From an uncultured Bacilli bacterium (lineage in GTDB: Bacteria; Bacillota_I; Bacilli_A; ML615J-28; CAG-313): a stretch of DNA of 64,000 nucleotides. The notes below the pieces were generated by a model, which was given only the letters and a program-made list of their open reading frames with translations, had not been told where the DNA came from and did no database searches. Shown one piece after another: positions 31,876-41,112 of this stretch. A program made the position numbers and the translations under genes. The DNA lies in contig CATLBQ010000006.1 of assembly GCA_949879765.1 (NCBI GenBank), forward strand, positions 1 through 64,000, in the 5' to 3' direction. Every line of letters begins with the position of its first letter. Within the stretch, counting starts at the first letter, position 1.

Positions 31876-34608
31876 ATGAGTGTAAAAGAGTATAATACGT
31901 TTTCTGGCCGTATTCGTGAAAGTCTGTTAGAGGATATTCAAGACGAAGAGATGGTCCAAGAATGGTTTGTGAGAATCATTTCTTTGCAATTTTTGATTGC
32001 TAAGGGCATTTTACCCAATTATCAAAACGGAACAAAGGAAGAAGTCATATCGTATTGTGAGATAGAAAATAAGCTATTTCCTCATATTTTTCCAACACAT
32101 ATGGACAAATTAGAAAAGGATTATCCCAAACATTTTTTTACGGTAGAACAAAAAGCTGAATTATCATATCAAATCAATCAACAAACACCCATTGAGCACT
32201 TTGGTGAGTATCTAGAAGATTTTAGGGATCACGAACGGTATCATACTTTTACATCTACGTTACGCAATAGTGATACTCTAGTTGATGAGAAAAATATTTT
32301 TGCGGCTACCCAAATTTTTACCCCTCATATGGTTTGTCAATATATGGTAGATAATACCATTCATACGAAAAATAATTTGTATCATTTGGCTTCATCCCAT
32401 TCTAAACCAGTTGACTTAACTGATTTTACGATAATTGATCCTTGTCTTGGAACAGGCAATATTTTACTTGCTGCTTTACAAAAGTTGATTCAAAAGTATC
32501 AAGAAGAAACAGCGTATCCGCTTGTTGAAATCTATAAACGCATTTATGATCAACATTTGTATGGGTTAGATATTGATGCTACTGTGATTTGCATTGCGAA
32601 ATTTATTTTTGTGATAAAAGCCTTTGAGGATGATCCTACATTTTTAGAACCACGTCATTACACTGTTCCTCACTTTCACTGGATTCCTCAAACTACGAAA
32701 AAAGATTATACAAAACATAAAGCAATAGATGCCATCATTTCTTTATTTCAAAGTGCTAGTTTAAGAGGAAGTTTAATTCAAATTCCAGATTGTCTTCATT
32801 TTCCAAAGGATAAGATGGAAATCTATCCTATTTTAAAGAGATTGTATGATCCTTTTATTCTCCTTCAAAAAAAATATGATGTTGTTTTAATGAATCCGCC
32901 TTATATGGGAAGAAAAGTATTACCGAAAGAAATGCTTGGATATTTAAATCAATATTATTCATATGGTAAATCAGAATTGTATACCGCATTCATTGAAAGA
33001 GGGATTCACTTTTTAAAGCCATCTGGCCTGCTTTCAATGATTACGCTCCACACATGGATGTTTATTCGCTCATTTGCTGCCTTGCGTTATCATCTATTGA
33101 AACATTACCAGTTAACTTCTGTCTTACATCTTGGAAAAAATACCTTTGATAATCTCAATGCATATAATGCACTTGCTATGGCCTTTGTATTGGAAAAACA
33201 ATCACCTTATACCAATACTTGCTTTGTGCAGTTATCGCAATATGATACAATAGAAGAAAAAGAAAAGGGTTTTTTTGAAAAATCAAATTATTATTATCAT
33301 GCGCAAACAAAAATATTAGCAATGGAAAATTATGCTTTTACGTATTGGATAAGTGATCGTGCATTTGATATTTTAAAACATGCCCCGAAATTAGGAAGTA
33401 TTTCCCAAATTCGTCAAGGACTAGCAACAGGGGATAACAAAACTTTTTTACGTATGTGGTATGAGGTCCCACCTCACGAAATAGGATATCATGCAGATAG
33501 TATTGATGCTTTTTGGAGAAGTGGTAAAACATATGCTCCTTATAACAAAGGAGGAGATCAAACAAGATGGTATAGTACAAGTGGCGTAGTGATTCGTTTT
33601 GATCAAGCGGCCTATCAACAACTTCTTTCTCAAGGCAATCATTTGCCATCTCGTCAATACTATTTTCAAAAGGGAATTACGTGGTCGCTATTTGGATTCA
33701 ATAGTTTTAATGTCCGATATAAAGAAGAAGGATATGTATTTGATGTATCTGGTTCCTCTCTTTTTGCCAAAGAAGAAGACATACTTTATTTTCTTGGTTT
33801 TTTGTCTAGCTCTGTTGCATTTTATTTTCTTTCATTATTAGCTCCAACAGTAAATTTTCAAGTAGGAAATATTGCGAGTCTACCCATTTTAATTGATGAG
33901 CAAAAAAAAGAGGAGGTCAGTGCTATAGTCAATCAATTGATTGATTTAGCCAAGTTATTAGATCAAGAAAATGAATTATCTTGGAATTTTAAACCCTACT
34001 GGATACAACTAAAAGGAATGTCGTTTTCTGCTGCTCTAACGCAATATCAAATGTATATTGATGAAATTCAAAATCGGATGGAGCAACTAGAACAACGAAT
34101 GGATACAAAGTTTCAGTCCATTTATCAAATGCAAGTCCCACCACTAGCTCAGGTCAAAAGACAACACCAATCGAACAAAGAAAAGACGAAAAGATTCCTT
34201 TCCTATTTGGCTGGAATGGTTTTAGGTAGATATACAGATCCAGTATACAAAAGCGTATTAGATCACACAAAATTTATTGAATTGGATGTCTTTATTCTAG
34301 AAGTGAGTAGGCTGCTTACCTTGCTGTTTACTGAAACAGCTGAAAAAGAAGTAGAGGATATTCTTGGATATCGTCTTGAAACTTATTTTTCTAATTATTT
34401 TGCGAAAGAGCATATCAAAATGTATCACTATTTGCCAATTTACTGGTATAAAAAAATAAATGATAAACTTTATATAGGATATTACCATACGTTAACGCAA
34501 CAAGTTACGATTGATAAAGCACAAGGGATTCGAGAAAATTATTGCCAAAATCAATTGGCATATCGTCTTGATAAATCAGGATATGATAAAATAGATATAT
34601 CCCTTTAA
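31876..34608 (+). CDS. PglX-like adenine-specific DNA methyltransferase, orphan
   Basis: PglX enzymes methylate one strand of a non-palindromic site in BREX phage defence. The 910-residue protein has the SAM-binding motif DPCLGTGN (residues 188-195), the catalytic NPPYMG (340-345), the LLSMITLHTWMF segment, YAPYNKGG and GITWSLFG, all typical of BREX-1 PglX. It is shorter than the usual ~1,200 residues. No PD-(D/E)XK nuclease is seen at the N-terminus. No brxA, brxB, brxC, pglZ or brxL is adjacent; flanks are lipoprotein and transporter genes. It may be an orphan methyltransferase or a remnant. ATG 31876 follows AAAGGAGG. Confidence 0.85.
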   Translation: MSVKEYNTFSGRIRESLLEDIQDEEMVQEWFVRIISLQFLIAKGILPNYQNGTKEEVISYCEIENKLFPHIFPTHMDKLEKDYPKHFFTVEQKAELSYQINQQTPIEHFGEYLEDFRDHERYHTFTSTLRNSDTLVDEKNIFAATQIFTPHMVCQYMVDNTIHTKNNLYHLASSHSKPVDLTDFTIIDPCLGTGNILLAALQKLIQKYQEETAYPLVEIYKRIYDQHLYGLDIDATVICIAKFIFVIKAFEDDPTFLEPRHYTVPHFHWIPQTTKKDYTKHKAIDAIISLFQSASLRGSLIQIPDCLHFPKDKMEIYPILKRLYDPFILLQKKYDVVLMNPPYMGRKVLPKEMLGYLNQYYSYGKSELYTAFIERGIHFLKPSGLLSMITLHTWMFIRSFAALRYHLLKHYQLTSVLHLGKNTFDNLNAYNALAMAFVLEKQSPYTNTCFVQLSQYDTIEEKEKGFFEKSNYYYHAQTKILAMENYAFTYWISDRAFDILKHAPKLGSISQIRQGLATGDNKTFLRMWYEVPPHEIGYHADSIDAFWRSGKTYAPYNKGGDQTRWYSTSGVVIRFDQAAYQQLLSQGNHLPSRQYYFQKGITWSLFGFNSFNVRYKEEGYVFDVSGSSLFAKEEDILYFLGFLSSSVAFYFLSLLAPTVNFQVGNIASLPILIDEQKKEEVSAIVNQLIDLAKLLDQENELSWNFKPYWIQLKGMSFSAALTQYQMYIDEIQNRMEQLEQRMDTKFQSIYQMQVPPLAQVKRQHQSNKEKTKRFLSYLAGMVLGRYTDPVYKSVLDHTKFIELDVFILEVSRLLTLLFTETAEKEVEDILGYRLETYFSNYFAKEHIKMYHYLPIYWYKKINDKLYIGYYHTLTQQVTIDKAQGIRENYCQNQLAYRLDKSGYDKIDISL

Positions 34609-34613
34609 AATTG

Positions 34614-35372
34614 TCATTCTCTTGGTTCTTCATCAGGCATAGTATGGAATCGAGATAAAAAGGCTTTTGTTCTTTCTTCTTTTGGATGATTGAATACCTT
34701 ATCTGGAGTACCTTCTTCGACAATATAGCCATTGTCCATGAAAATCACTCGAGTGGAAACTTCTTTTGCAAATGCCATTTCATGGGTCACAATCACAAGC
34801 GTTTTTCCAGTAGATTTGAGACCTTGAATCGAAGCTAGGACTTCACCCACCATTTCTGGATCTAGTGCACTGGTTGGTTCATCAAATAAAATCACATCAG
34901 GATTCATACATAAACTTCTCGCAATTGCAACGCGTTGTTTTTGCCCACCAGATAAAGTAGCTACTGCCGCATGGGCTTTTTCTTGCATACCAACCAATGC
35001 AAGGTTAGCAAGAGCAATTTGTTCTGCCTCTTTTTTGGGCATTTTCAATACTTTTCTTGGCCCTAACGTACAATTGTGTAAGACATTATAATGGGGAAAT
35101 AAATGAAATGATTGGAAAACCATACTAATTTTAGAGCGAATCAAAGCGTGATGTTTTGTATTGGCTATAATATCTTCGCCTTTGAAGTAAATAGTTCCTC
35201 CTGTTGGTCGATTGAGTAAATTGATTGAGCGAAGAAGCGTCGACTTACCAGAACCACTTGGTCCAATAATAGAAATAATTTCACCAGGCATAATATCAAT
35301 ATTAATATCTTCTAAAATAACCTTTTGGTCAAACTCCTGATGTAAATGTTGAATTTGAATAATTGGTTCCAT
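34614..35372 (-). CDS. Amino acid ABC importer, ATP-binding protein (probably lysine)
   Basis: The 252-residue protein is a polar amino acid transporter ATPase of the GlnQ/HisP type. It has Walker [10 protein letters not shown] (about residue 36), signature [12 protein letters not shown], Walker [15 protein letters not shown] and the switch His in VTHEMAFA. It is the last gene of the three-gene unit substrate-binding protein, permease, ATPase. The lysine riboswitch in the leader points to lysine as substrate. Its stop lies 5 bases from the converging pglX stop. Confidence 0.94.
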   Translation of the reverse strand: MEPIIQIQHLHQEFDQKVILEDINIDIMPGEIISIIGPSGSGKSTLLRSINLLNRPTGGTIYFKGEDIIANTKHHALIRSKISMVFQSFHLFPHYNVLHNCTLGPRKVLKMPKKEAEQIALANLALVGMQEKAHAAVATLSGGQKQRVAIARSLCMNPDVILFDEPTSALDPEMVGEVLASIQGLKSTGKTLVIVTHEMAFAKEVSTRVIFMDNGYIVEEGTPDKVFNHPKEERTKAFLSRFHTMPDEEPRE

Positions 35373-35382
35373 AAGTTTACTC

Positions 35383-36096
35383 CTAATTTGAACTAGTTAG
35401 TGCTTTTGTTGGAGCACCGATGCGTTTTTCGATTTTTCTCAATAAGAATGAGAAAAATAAAGTTAACCCTAAATACAGAATTGCGGCTATCGTCATAGGT
35501 TCGACAAATAAACTATATTTACTACCTGCAATCTTACACGCATTGTATAAATCAACAATCATAATGACACTCAAAACAGAAGTATCTTTGATATTTACAA
35601 TTAATTCATTGCCGATAGAGGCCATCGCATTCTTTAATGCTTGTGGCAAGCGAATATAAAAGAATGTTTGAAAACTTGTCATACCAATTGATAATCCCGC
35701 TTCAGTTTGATCATTTTGCACACTTTGAATTCCTCCACGTACAACCTCTGTGAGATAAGCTGAAGTATTGAGTGTGACTGTAAATAGTCCCGCAACAATC
35801 GGTGTCCAGTGAATTCCCATTTTATAAAAGGAATAGTAAAATATAACAGCTTGTACAATCATCGGCGTACCTCGAAAGATTGTGACATAGATGTGAATGC
35901 AAGTCTGGGCTATTTTTCGGATCATTTTTTTTCCGTTTGTTTCAAACAAAGAAGCGTTGAGGCTTTGAATACTTCCTAAAAATAAAGCAATGACTAACCC
36001 AAGAAGGGTACCCACAATAGATAACAGTAAAGTTACCCCCACGCCTTTTAAAATAAGGATACCATATTCTTGTAATATTAAACGAAAAAACGCCAT
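35383..36096 (-). CDS. Amino acid ABC importer, permease protein
   Basis: The 237-residue protein has five or so membrane helices and the HisM/GlnP-type EAA loop ([20 protein letters not shown], about residues 152-171) that contacts the ATPase. FRGTPMIVQ near residue 92 is a second family hallmark. It overlaps the binding-protein gene by one base and precedes the ATPase gene by 10 bases. Substrate follows from the lysine riboswitch in the leader. Confidence 0.93.
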   Translation of the reverse strand: MAFFRLILQEYGILILKGVGVTLLLSIVGTLLGLVIALFLGSIQSLNASLFETNGKKMIRKIAQTCIHIYVTIFRGTPMIVQAVIFYYSFYKMGIHWTPIVAGLFTVTLNTSAYLTEVVRGGIQSVQNDQTEAGLSIGMTSFQTFFYIRLPQALKNAMASIGNELIVNIKDTSVLSVIMIVDLYNACKIAGSKYSLFVEPMTIAAILYLGLTLFFSFLLRKIEKRIGAPTKALTSSN

Positions 36097-36926
36097 TAGT
36101 TTTCACCAGCGTTTACAGCATTTTCCATATAAGTATCGCGCATTTCTGGGCTAATTTTGGCTAATGCTTGATTGATTTTTTCACAAAGAGAAGTATCCAC
36201 TTTGCGTAACCCAACAGAAACGATGGTATCTGCTTCATTTAAATCAAATGCTTCATCTAGTGCAAAATAAGTTAGTGCCTCATCTCTTGAAACAAGTCCT
36301 TTTCCCACAGGTTCTTCTAAAACGGTGAGATCGGCTACGTTCGATTTAATTGCATTGACAATCAAAGGAATGGTCTCTAAGCCTTGTAAATAAGTGCAAT
36401 GAGCATTCTTTTGACTGATTTGTTTGGCCAAAGTATCATAAGTTGTAGACAATTGTCCAATTACTTTTGCACCACTCAATTGTTGAAATGTCTTGGCATT
36501 GACATAAGGAGAATCTTTAAGGCATAGTAAAACATGTTTAGAATGATAGTAAGCATCACTGAATTGAATAGAAAGCTTTCTTTCATCGGTTGGACTCATT
36601 CCCGCAATGATAGCATCAATAGCGCCCGAGTCAAGTGCAGAAATAAGACCATCAAAACTGATTTTCTTGATGACAAGGGTATAGCCTAATTCCTTACAAA
36701 TCGCTTTAGCCATTTGTACGTCATATCCTTCCGCATACCCACCAGATACATTTTCTACGGGATAATTGGTTTCGGTTTTTGTGGTTTCAAGCCAGTTGAA
36801 TGGTGCATAATCACATTCAAGGCCAACAACAAGCGTCTTTTTTGTTTCATCAAATTTTACTTTTTTACAACTGGTTACCGATAATACCATTAAAAAAAGC
36901 ATACCTACATACATTATTTTTTTCAT
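36096..36926 (-). CDS. Amino acid ABC importer, substrate-binding lipoprotein
   Basis: The 276-residue protein has a lipoprotein signal with VTSC as the lipobox and a family 3 solute-binding domain: VVGLECDYAPFNW, YAEGYDVQMAKAICKELGY and AIIAGMSPTDERK, then a hinge and second lobe. Three ATG codons lie in tandem (complement 36932, 36929, 36926). The third is chosen because it stands 7 bases from GGAGG; the second is possible. The leader carries a lysine riboswitch. Lysine is the likely ligand, though ornithine or related amino acids are possible. Confidence 0.92.
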   Translation of the reverse strand: MKKIMYVGMLFLMVLSVTSCKKVKFDETKKTLVVGLECDYAPFNWLETTKTETNYPVENVSGGYAEGYDVQMAKAICKELGYTLVIKKISFDGLISALDSGAIDAIIAGMSPTDERKLSIQFSDAYYHSKHVLLCLKDSPYVNAKTFQQLSGAKVIGQLSTTYDTLAKQISQKNAHCTYLQGLETIPLIVNAIKSNVADLTVLEEPVGKGLVSRDEALTYFALDEAFDLNEADTIVSVGLRKVDTSLCEKINQALAKISPEMRDTYMENAVNAGEN

Positions 36927-36954
36927 CATCATACCTCCAATAGTGTTTATAAAA

Positions 36955-36980
36955 AAACAAAAAAGCGTGAAGACGCTTTT
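36955..36980 (-). terminator. Lysine riboswitch expression-platform terminator
   Basis: An 8-bp AAAAGCGT/ACGCTTTT stem (36961-36968 with 36973-36980) followed on the minus strand by a U-rich run. It lies between aptamer and start codon. Confidence 0.85.
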
Positions 36981-37009
36981 TATTAATCCATTAGAATTGA
37001 TGAAAACCA

Positions 37010-37165
37010 ACTAGCGCCTCTACTTACGTAGGAGTGTTATAAGTATTTCTTATAACCCCATAAGATATGTATGCCTAAATATCTTATTCGGCGATGATTA
37101 CCTTTTACATTTTTCATTGCATGCCTGCTCCAAATGCTACTCATTTGCATCGCTACCTCTATTCA
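37010..37165 (-). promoter_or_regulatory. Lysine riboswitch (L box)
   Basis: The minus strand carries the lysine aptamer core in order: AGAGGTAGCGATGC, AGTAGCATTTGGAG, ATCGCCGAA, GGGGTTATA, and the 3' closing strand AGAGGCGCTA, with paired arms that match the five-helix junction. A terminator lies downstream (complement 36961-36980). With lysine bound, the terminator should form and switch off the ABC importer. The assignment rests on conserved core segments seen by eye; a covariance search would confirm it. Confidence 0.9.
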
Positions 37166-37180
37166 CTTTTTTGCATTTTA

Positions 37181-37209
37181 ATTATAATTGAATGAATAAT
37201 GAATGTCAA
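37181..37209 (-). promoter_or_regulatory. Promoter of the lysine riboswitch leader
   Basis: TTGACA (complement 37204-37209), 17 bp, TATAAT (complement 37181-37186). Confidence 0.85.
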
Positions 37210-37248
37210 AATAAATGCTTTGATAAAAAATAGGATGCGATTTGATGA

Positions 37249-37506
37249 TCAATTGGGGGTATTTACGGGATAGGTATAAGGGTATGGTTGTGGATATGGA
37301 TAGGGTTGAGGATAAGGGTATGGATATGGCACAGCTTGTGGATAGTAATAGGGCTGAGGTTGGTTGTAGGGTACATAGGTAGTTTGATTGTTACAACAAC
37401 CATTTCTACCGCCTAACCAAAATGGTGCAGTAATGATGGCTGCCCCAGCCAATATAGGAAGCCACAAACGGGGCTGTTGTTGATAGGGAAAATAATTTCT
37501 ATACAT
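37249..37506 (-). CDS. Tyr/Pro-repeat small protein, probable spore coat protein
   Basis: The 85-residue protein has a short hydrophobic segment (about residues 14-30), a GGRNGCC turn, and a C-terminal half made of YPYP/QPYP repeats (about residues 45-80). The composition is like that of Tyr-rich spore coat proteins and like the tail of the LysM protein at 29599. ATG at complement 37506 follows GGAAGGAG. The upstream CATATTATA with AC 17 bases before fits the sigma-K pattern but is a weak signal. Coat function is inferred. Confidence 0.7.
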   Translation of the reverse strand: MYRNYFPYQQQPRLWLPILAGAAIITAPFWLGGRNGCCNNQTTYVPYNQPQPYYYPQAVPYPYPYPQPYPYPQPYPYTYPVNTPN

Positions 37507-37527
37507 AATACGACTCCTTCCTTATTA

Positions 37528-37555
37528 TATAATATGAAAGGAAGGAAGAAGTGGT
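37528..37555 (-). promoter_or_regulatory. Possible sigma-K-type promoter of the Tyr/Pro-repeat gene
   Basis: CATATTATA (complement 37528-37536) fits CATANNNTA. AC at complement 37554-37555 lies 17 bases upstream. The motif is short and AT-rich, so chance matches are likely. Confidence 0.35.
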
Positions 37556-37556
37556 G

Positions 37557-38354
37557 CTATATGATTTCTACATATTGATAAATATATTCTTCTAATGTCA
37601 GATTGGATTGATAGATGATAGTAGCAATCGATACACCAACATATCGAAAATGCCAAGATTCATAAGGATAACCTGTAATATGTTCTTTTCCTTTTGGATA
37701 ACGCAAGATAAACCCAAAGCGATGGGCATTGTCTTTTAGAAAATGAAATTCAGCCGTTTGTTCAAAATATTCAGAAAGACCAGTATCTAAAGTAGCGATA
37801 TCAAGGGCACAACCTGTTTGATGTTCAGATGCACCAGGCTTAGCCACATAATCAGGATTTTTGGCTTGTTCGTATAAATGACTCTGATAGGCATATGAGC
37901 GGTAAGCAGAAAAAATGACCAACTCTAGTCCTAATGAAGTAGCTTCTGTAAATAATTGTTGATACATTTCTTGGGTTTTTTGATCAATCAACATCACTTC
38001 TGATTGACGATGAATTTTAGGTAAAGTGACTTTTTCTAATTGATGTGGGGTAAAATCCGCTTTCAAACGAAAATAGGGATTGACAAATAAATGATGCTCA
38101 CCAAAAGAAAAACTATCATAGTCCCCCTTTTTTAAAAAAGAAGGATGATTGACGAGATTTAAAGTATAGATTAGATTATGATTTTGTTGATAGAGCTGTT
38201 CATATTGTGTATATAGGGCAGGCTGAAAACTACTATACTGCGAAATCTCGGCATAAAATGGATTTGGTTTTTCTTTTTGTAGGAAAGAACACTGGTATAA
38301 TCCAAAGAAAGTAAAACAAGTTAACATAAAGCAACAACTTTTTAATGGCTTCAT
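37557..38354 (-). CDS. VanY family D-alanyl-D-alanine carboxypeptidase
   Basis: The 265-residue protein has an N-terminal hydrophobic anchor (about residues 7-22). A C-terminal peptidase M15B domain follows, with FSAYRSYAYQ, the zinc motif SEHQTGCALD (His and Asp ligands) and the third ligand in SWHFRYVG. It trims the terminal D-Ala of peptidoglycan stem peptides. A lipobox is doubtful, because the residue before Cys22 is Gln. It may modify vegetative wall or spore cortex; the adjacent coat-like gene is on the same strand. Confidence 0.88.
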   Translation of the reverse strand: MKPLKSCCFMLTCFTFFGLYQCSFLQKEKPNPFYAEISQYSSFQPALYTQYEQLYQQNHNLIYTLNLVNHPSFLKKGDYDSFSFGEHHLFVNPYFRLKADFTPHQLEKVTLPKIHRQSEVMLIDQKTQEMYQQLFTEATSLGLELVIFSAYRSYAYQSHLYEQAKNPDYVAKPGASEHQTGCALDIATLDTGLSEYFEQTAEFHFLKDNAHRFGFILRYPKGKEHITGYPYESWHFRYVGVSIATIIYQSNLTLEEYIYQYVEII

Positions 38355-38462
38355 TTGATCACCTCTATATTAGTATGAAATAAAAAAATACTAATATTCT
38401 ATATTTTTTTCGAATTTTGTGGTAAAATAATAAAAAGAAGAAAATAAAAGGAGTTGTAGCAA

Positions 38463-41105
38463 ATGAATAAGATTGTACTGCTTGATGGGAATAGCATTAT
38501 GTTTCGAGCTTATTATGCCACTGCATATACAGGAAATTTAATGAAGACCAGTAATGATTTATATACCAATGCCATCTACGGATTTGTCAATATGATGCAT
38601 AAAATTTTAAGTATAGAAGGAATGACACATATTTTTGTTGCTTTTGATAAAGGAAAAAAAACATTCCGCCATCAAGCCTATGCTGAATATAAGGGGGGGC
38701 GTAAACCTATGCCTGAAGAATTTGCAATGCAAATTCCTTATATCAAAGAATATTTGCACATTTTAGGTGTAAAACAATGGGAAACAGATGAATATGAAGC
38801 AGATGATTTAATCGGTTCTATGTCAGAAAAGGTAAAAGATGCTTTTGATGAAGTCATTGTTATTTCAGGAGATAAAGATTTGTTACAACTGGTTCGTGAT
38901 AATGTGAAGGTGTTTTTAACCAAGAAGGGAATCACAGATTTAGAAGAATATAATATAGATAATTTTCAATCCATCATGGGATTTCAACCGCATCAAATGA
39001 CCGATTATAAGGGTTTGATTGGTGATAATTCTGATAATTTACCAGGGGTATCAGGAGTAGGTCCTAAAACAGCAGTTAAATTATTAGAACAATATCAATC
39101 TTTAGAGAATTTGGTTGCCCACCAAGAAGAACTTAAAGGAAAATTAAAAGATACGCTAGCTCAAGAAAAAGAGATTGCTCTGCGGACAAAGTCTTTAGCT
39201 ACCATTGCTATGGATGCGCCTATTGCATATACGATAGAAGACTTGCAATATAAGGGCGCCAATGTAGTAGAACTAAGAAGTTTTTATGAAACACTTGAAT
39301 TTCAATCTTTTATCAAAAAGATGAATTTGACAGAAGAAATCAAAGCAGAATCTCCAATTGAAGAAAAATGTCTGTATTACTATAATGAATTAGAACGAAC
39401 CCTAGTGGCTCTTGAACAACATGAACAATGGAGTATGGAAGTAGAACTTCAACAAGAAAATTATCATAAAGGGCATATACTAGGAATTGCTTTTTTCATC
39501 AACCAAATTGGATATTATTTAGATGAAAGTTATTTAAATGATATTCGTCTACAACATATCTTGGAAAGTCAAAAGACCATTTATACGATAGATAGCAAAA
39601 AGGTTTATGTTGCATTAGCAAAAAGAGGGATTTTTGTTGAATCATTTGCATTTGATTTTATTTTGGCCAGTTATGTGGTAGATCCCTCATATGGTGCACT
39701 AGAAATCAAAACAATGATGGAAAAATTTTTACCGACACGCTTTGCTTTTGTGGAAGAAATCTTCGGAAAAAAGAGTGTCTATGAGGTACCAGAAGAAAAA
39801 CAATATGCAACTTATATGATGGATAAAATCAGTTATTTAGAAGCATTAAAGGAAAAGATAGATTCTCTTTTAGCAGAAAGAAATCAAATAGCATTGTTAT
39901 ATGAAATTGAAATTCCATTAGCTGTCATTTTAGGAAAAGTCGAAATGGCAGGGTTTAGAGTGAGCAAGGAGCGCCTTCAAGAAATTGGTGTATATTTACA
40001 AGAACAAATTCATGAAAATGAACAAGCTATTGTTGCTTTAGCAGGTCATTCGTTTAATGTAGCTTCTCCTAAACAACTAGGTATAGTCTTGTTTGAAGAG
40101 ATGCATTTGGGAAAAGGGAAAAAAACAAAAACAGGATATTCTACTTCTGCGGAAGTATTAGAAGAACTGGCTAAAACCTATCCGATTGCTTCTTATGTAT
40201 TAGAGTATCGCAAATTTGCAAAGTTATATTCGACCTATGTCGTGGGATTGCTTGCGGAAACGACAGAAACTGATGACCATGTACATACTATCTTTAAACA
40301 ATCGTTAACATTAACCGGAAGACTTTCATCTACAGAACCCAATATTCAAAATATTCCGATTCGAACCGAGGAAGGAAGAATCATTCGGACAGCTTTTATT
40401 CCAAGTTGCAAGGAACATTATTTGTTAAGTGCAGATTATTCTCAAATTGAATTGCGGATTTTGGCTTCTTTATCTGGTTGTAAGGCAATGATTCAAGCCT
40501 TTAATGAAGGAATTGATCTACATGCTTTAACTGCATCCAAAGTATATAACATAGCATTAGATCAAGTGACAAAAGAACATAGAAGAGTAGCTAAAGCGGT
40601 TAATTTTGGTATTGTTTATGGAATGAGTGACTGGGGACTTGCTGAACAGTTACACATTTCACCATATGAAGCGTCGGATTTTATTCGCAAGTATTTTGAT
40701 ATCTATCCAGAAATCAAAACTTATTTGAATCAATGTGTAGAAGAGGCTAAAAAAACAGGTTACACAATAACCAAGTATCATCGAAGACGATATATGAAAG
40801 AAATCAATAGCAGTAATGCGGCACTGCGTAAGTTTTCAGAACGTGCCGCAATGAATGCACCTATTCAAGGTACAGCTGCTGATATTATGAAAATTGCTAT
40901 GATTAAAGTACAAGAAGAATTAGAAAAACATCATTTCAAAAGTAGAATTGTTGCGCAAGTTCATGATGAGTTGATATTAGATGTTGTTCCAGAAGAATTA
41001 GAAGCATTGAAAGTTATTGTCCCAGAAACCATGCAATCAGCAGTATCCATGGAAGTAAAATTTGTTGCTGAGGTGGCATATGGCAAAACATGGGATATGA
41101 AATAG
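38463..41105 (+). CDS. polA: DNA polymerase I
   Basis: Pol I removes primers and fills gaps in replication and repair. The 880-residue protein has an N-terminal 5'-3' exonuclease (KIVLLDGNSIMFRAYYA, GDKDLLQL), a central region where the 3'-5' exonuclease Asp/Glu residues are not conserved, and a family A polymerase. The latter has motif A DYSQIELRILA, motif B RRVAKAVNFGIVYG and motif C QVHDELIL. Loss of proofreading residues is the rule in Bacilli. ATG 38463 follows AAAAGGAG. The next gene is 7 bases downstream, as in the Bacillus polA-mutM-coaE cluster. Confidence 0.97.
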   Translation: MNKIVLLDGNSIMFRAYYATAYTGNLMKTSNDLYTNAIYGFVNMMHKILSIEGMTHIFVAFDKGKKTFRHQAYAEYKGGRKPMPEEFAMQIPYIKEYLHILGVKQWETDEYEADDLIGSMSEKVKDAFDEVIVISGDKDLLQLVRDNVKVFLTKKGITDLEEYNIDNFQSIMGFQPHQMTDYKGLIGDNSDNLPGVSGVGPKTAVKLLEQYQSLENLVAHQEELKGKLKDTLAQEKEIALRTKSLATIAMDAPIAYTIEDLQYKGANVVELRSFYETLEFQSFIKKMNLTEEIKAESPIEEKCLYYYNELERTLVALEQHEQWSMEVELQQENYHKGHILGIAFFINQIGYYLDESYLNDIRLQHILESQKTIYTIDSKKVYVALAKRGIFVESFAFDFILASYVVDPSYGALEIKTMMEKFLPTRFAFVEEIFGKKSVYEVPEEKQYATYMMDKISYLEALKEKIDSLLAERNQIALLYEIEIPLAVILGKVEMAGFRVSKERLQEIGVYLQEQIHENEQAIVALAGHSFNVASPKQLGIVLFEEMHLGKGKKTKTGYSTSAEVLEELAKTYPIASYVLEYRKFAKLYSTYVVGLLAETTETDDHVHTIFKQSLTLTGRLSSTEPNIQNIPIRTEEGRIIRTAFIPSCKEHYLLSADYSQIELRILASLSGCKAMIQAFNEGIDLHALTASKVYNIALDQVTKEHRRVAKAVNFGIVYGMSDWGLAEQLHISPYEASDFIRKYFDIYPEIKTYLNQCVEEAKKTGYTITKYHRRRYMKEINSSNAALRKFSERAAMNAPIQGTAADIMKIAMIKVQEELEKHHFKSRIVAQVHDELILDVVPEELEALKVIVPETMQSAVSMEVKFVAEVAYGKTWDMK

Positions 41106-41112
41106 GTGAATT

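Noticed and set aside
31876-34608. Complete BREX defence island
   Set aside because: Only the PglX-like gene is present; neighbours are lipoproteins and an amino acid importer.
37249-37506. Tandem-repeat region as a non-coding minisatellite
   Set aside because: The imperfect DNA repeats encode an uninterrupted Tyr/Pro repeat with a good start and ribosome binding site.
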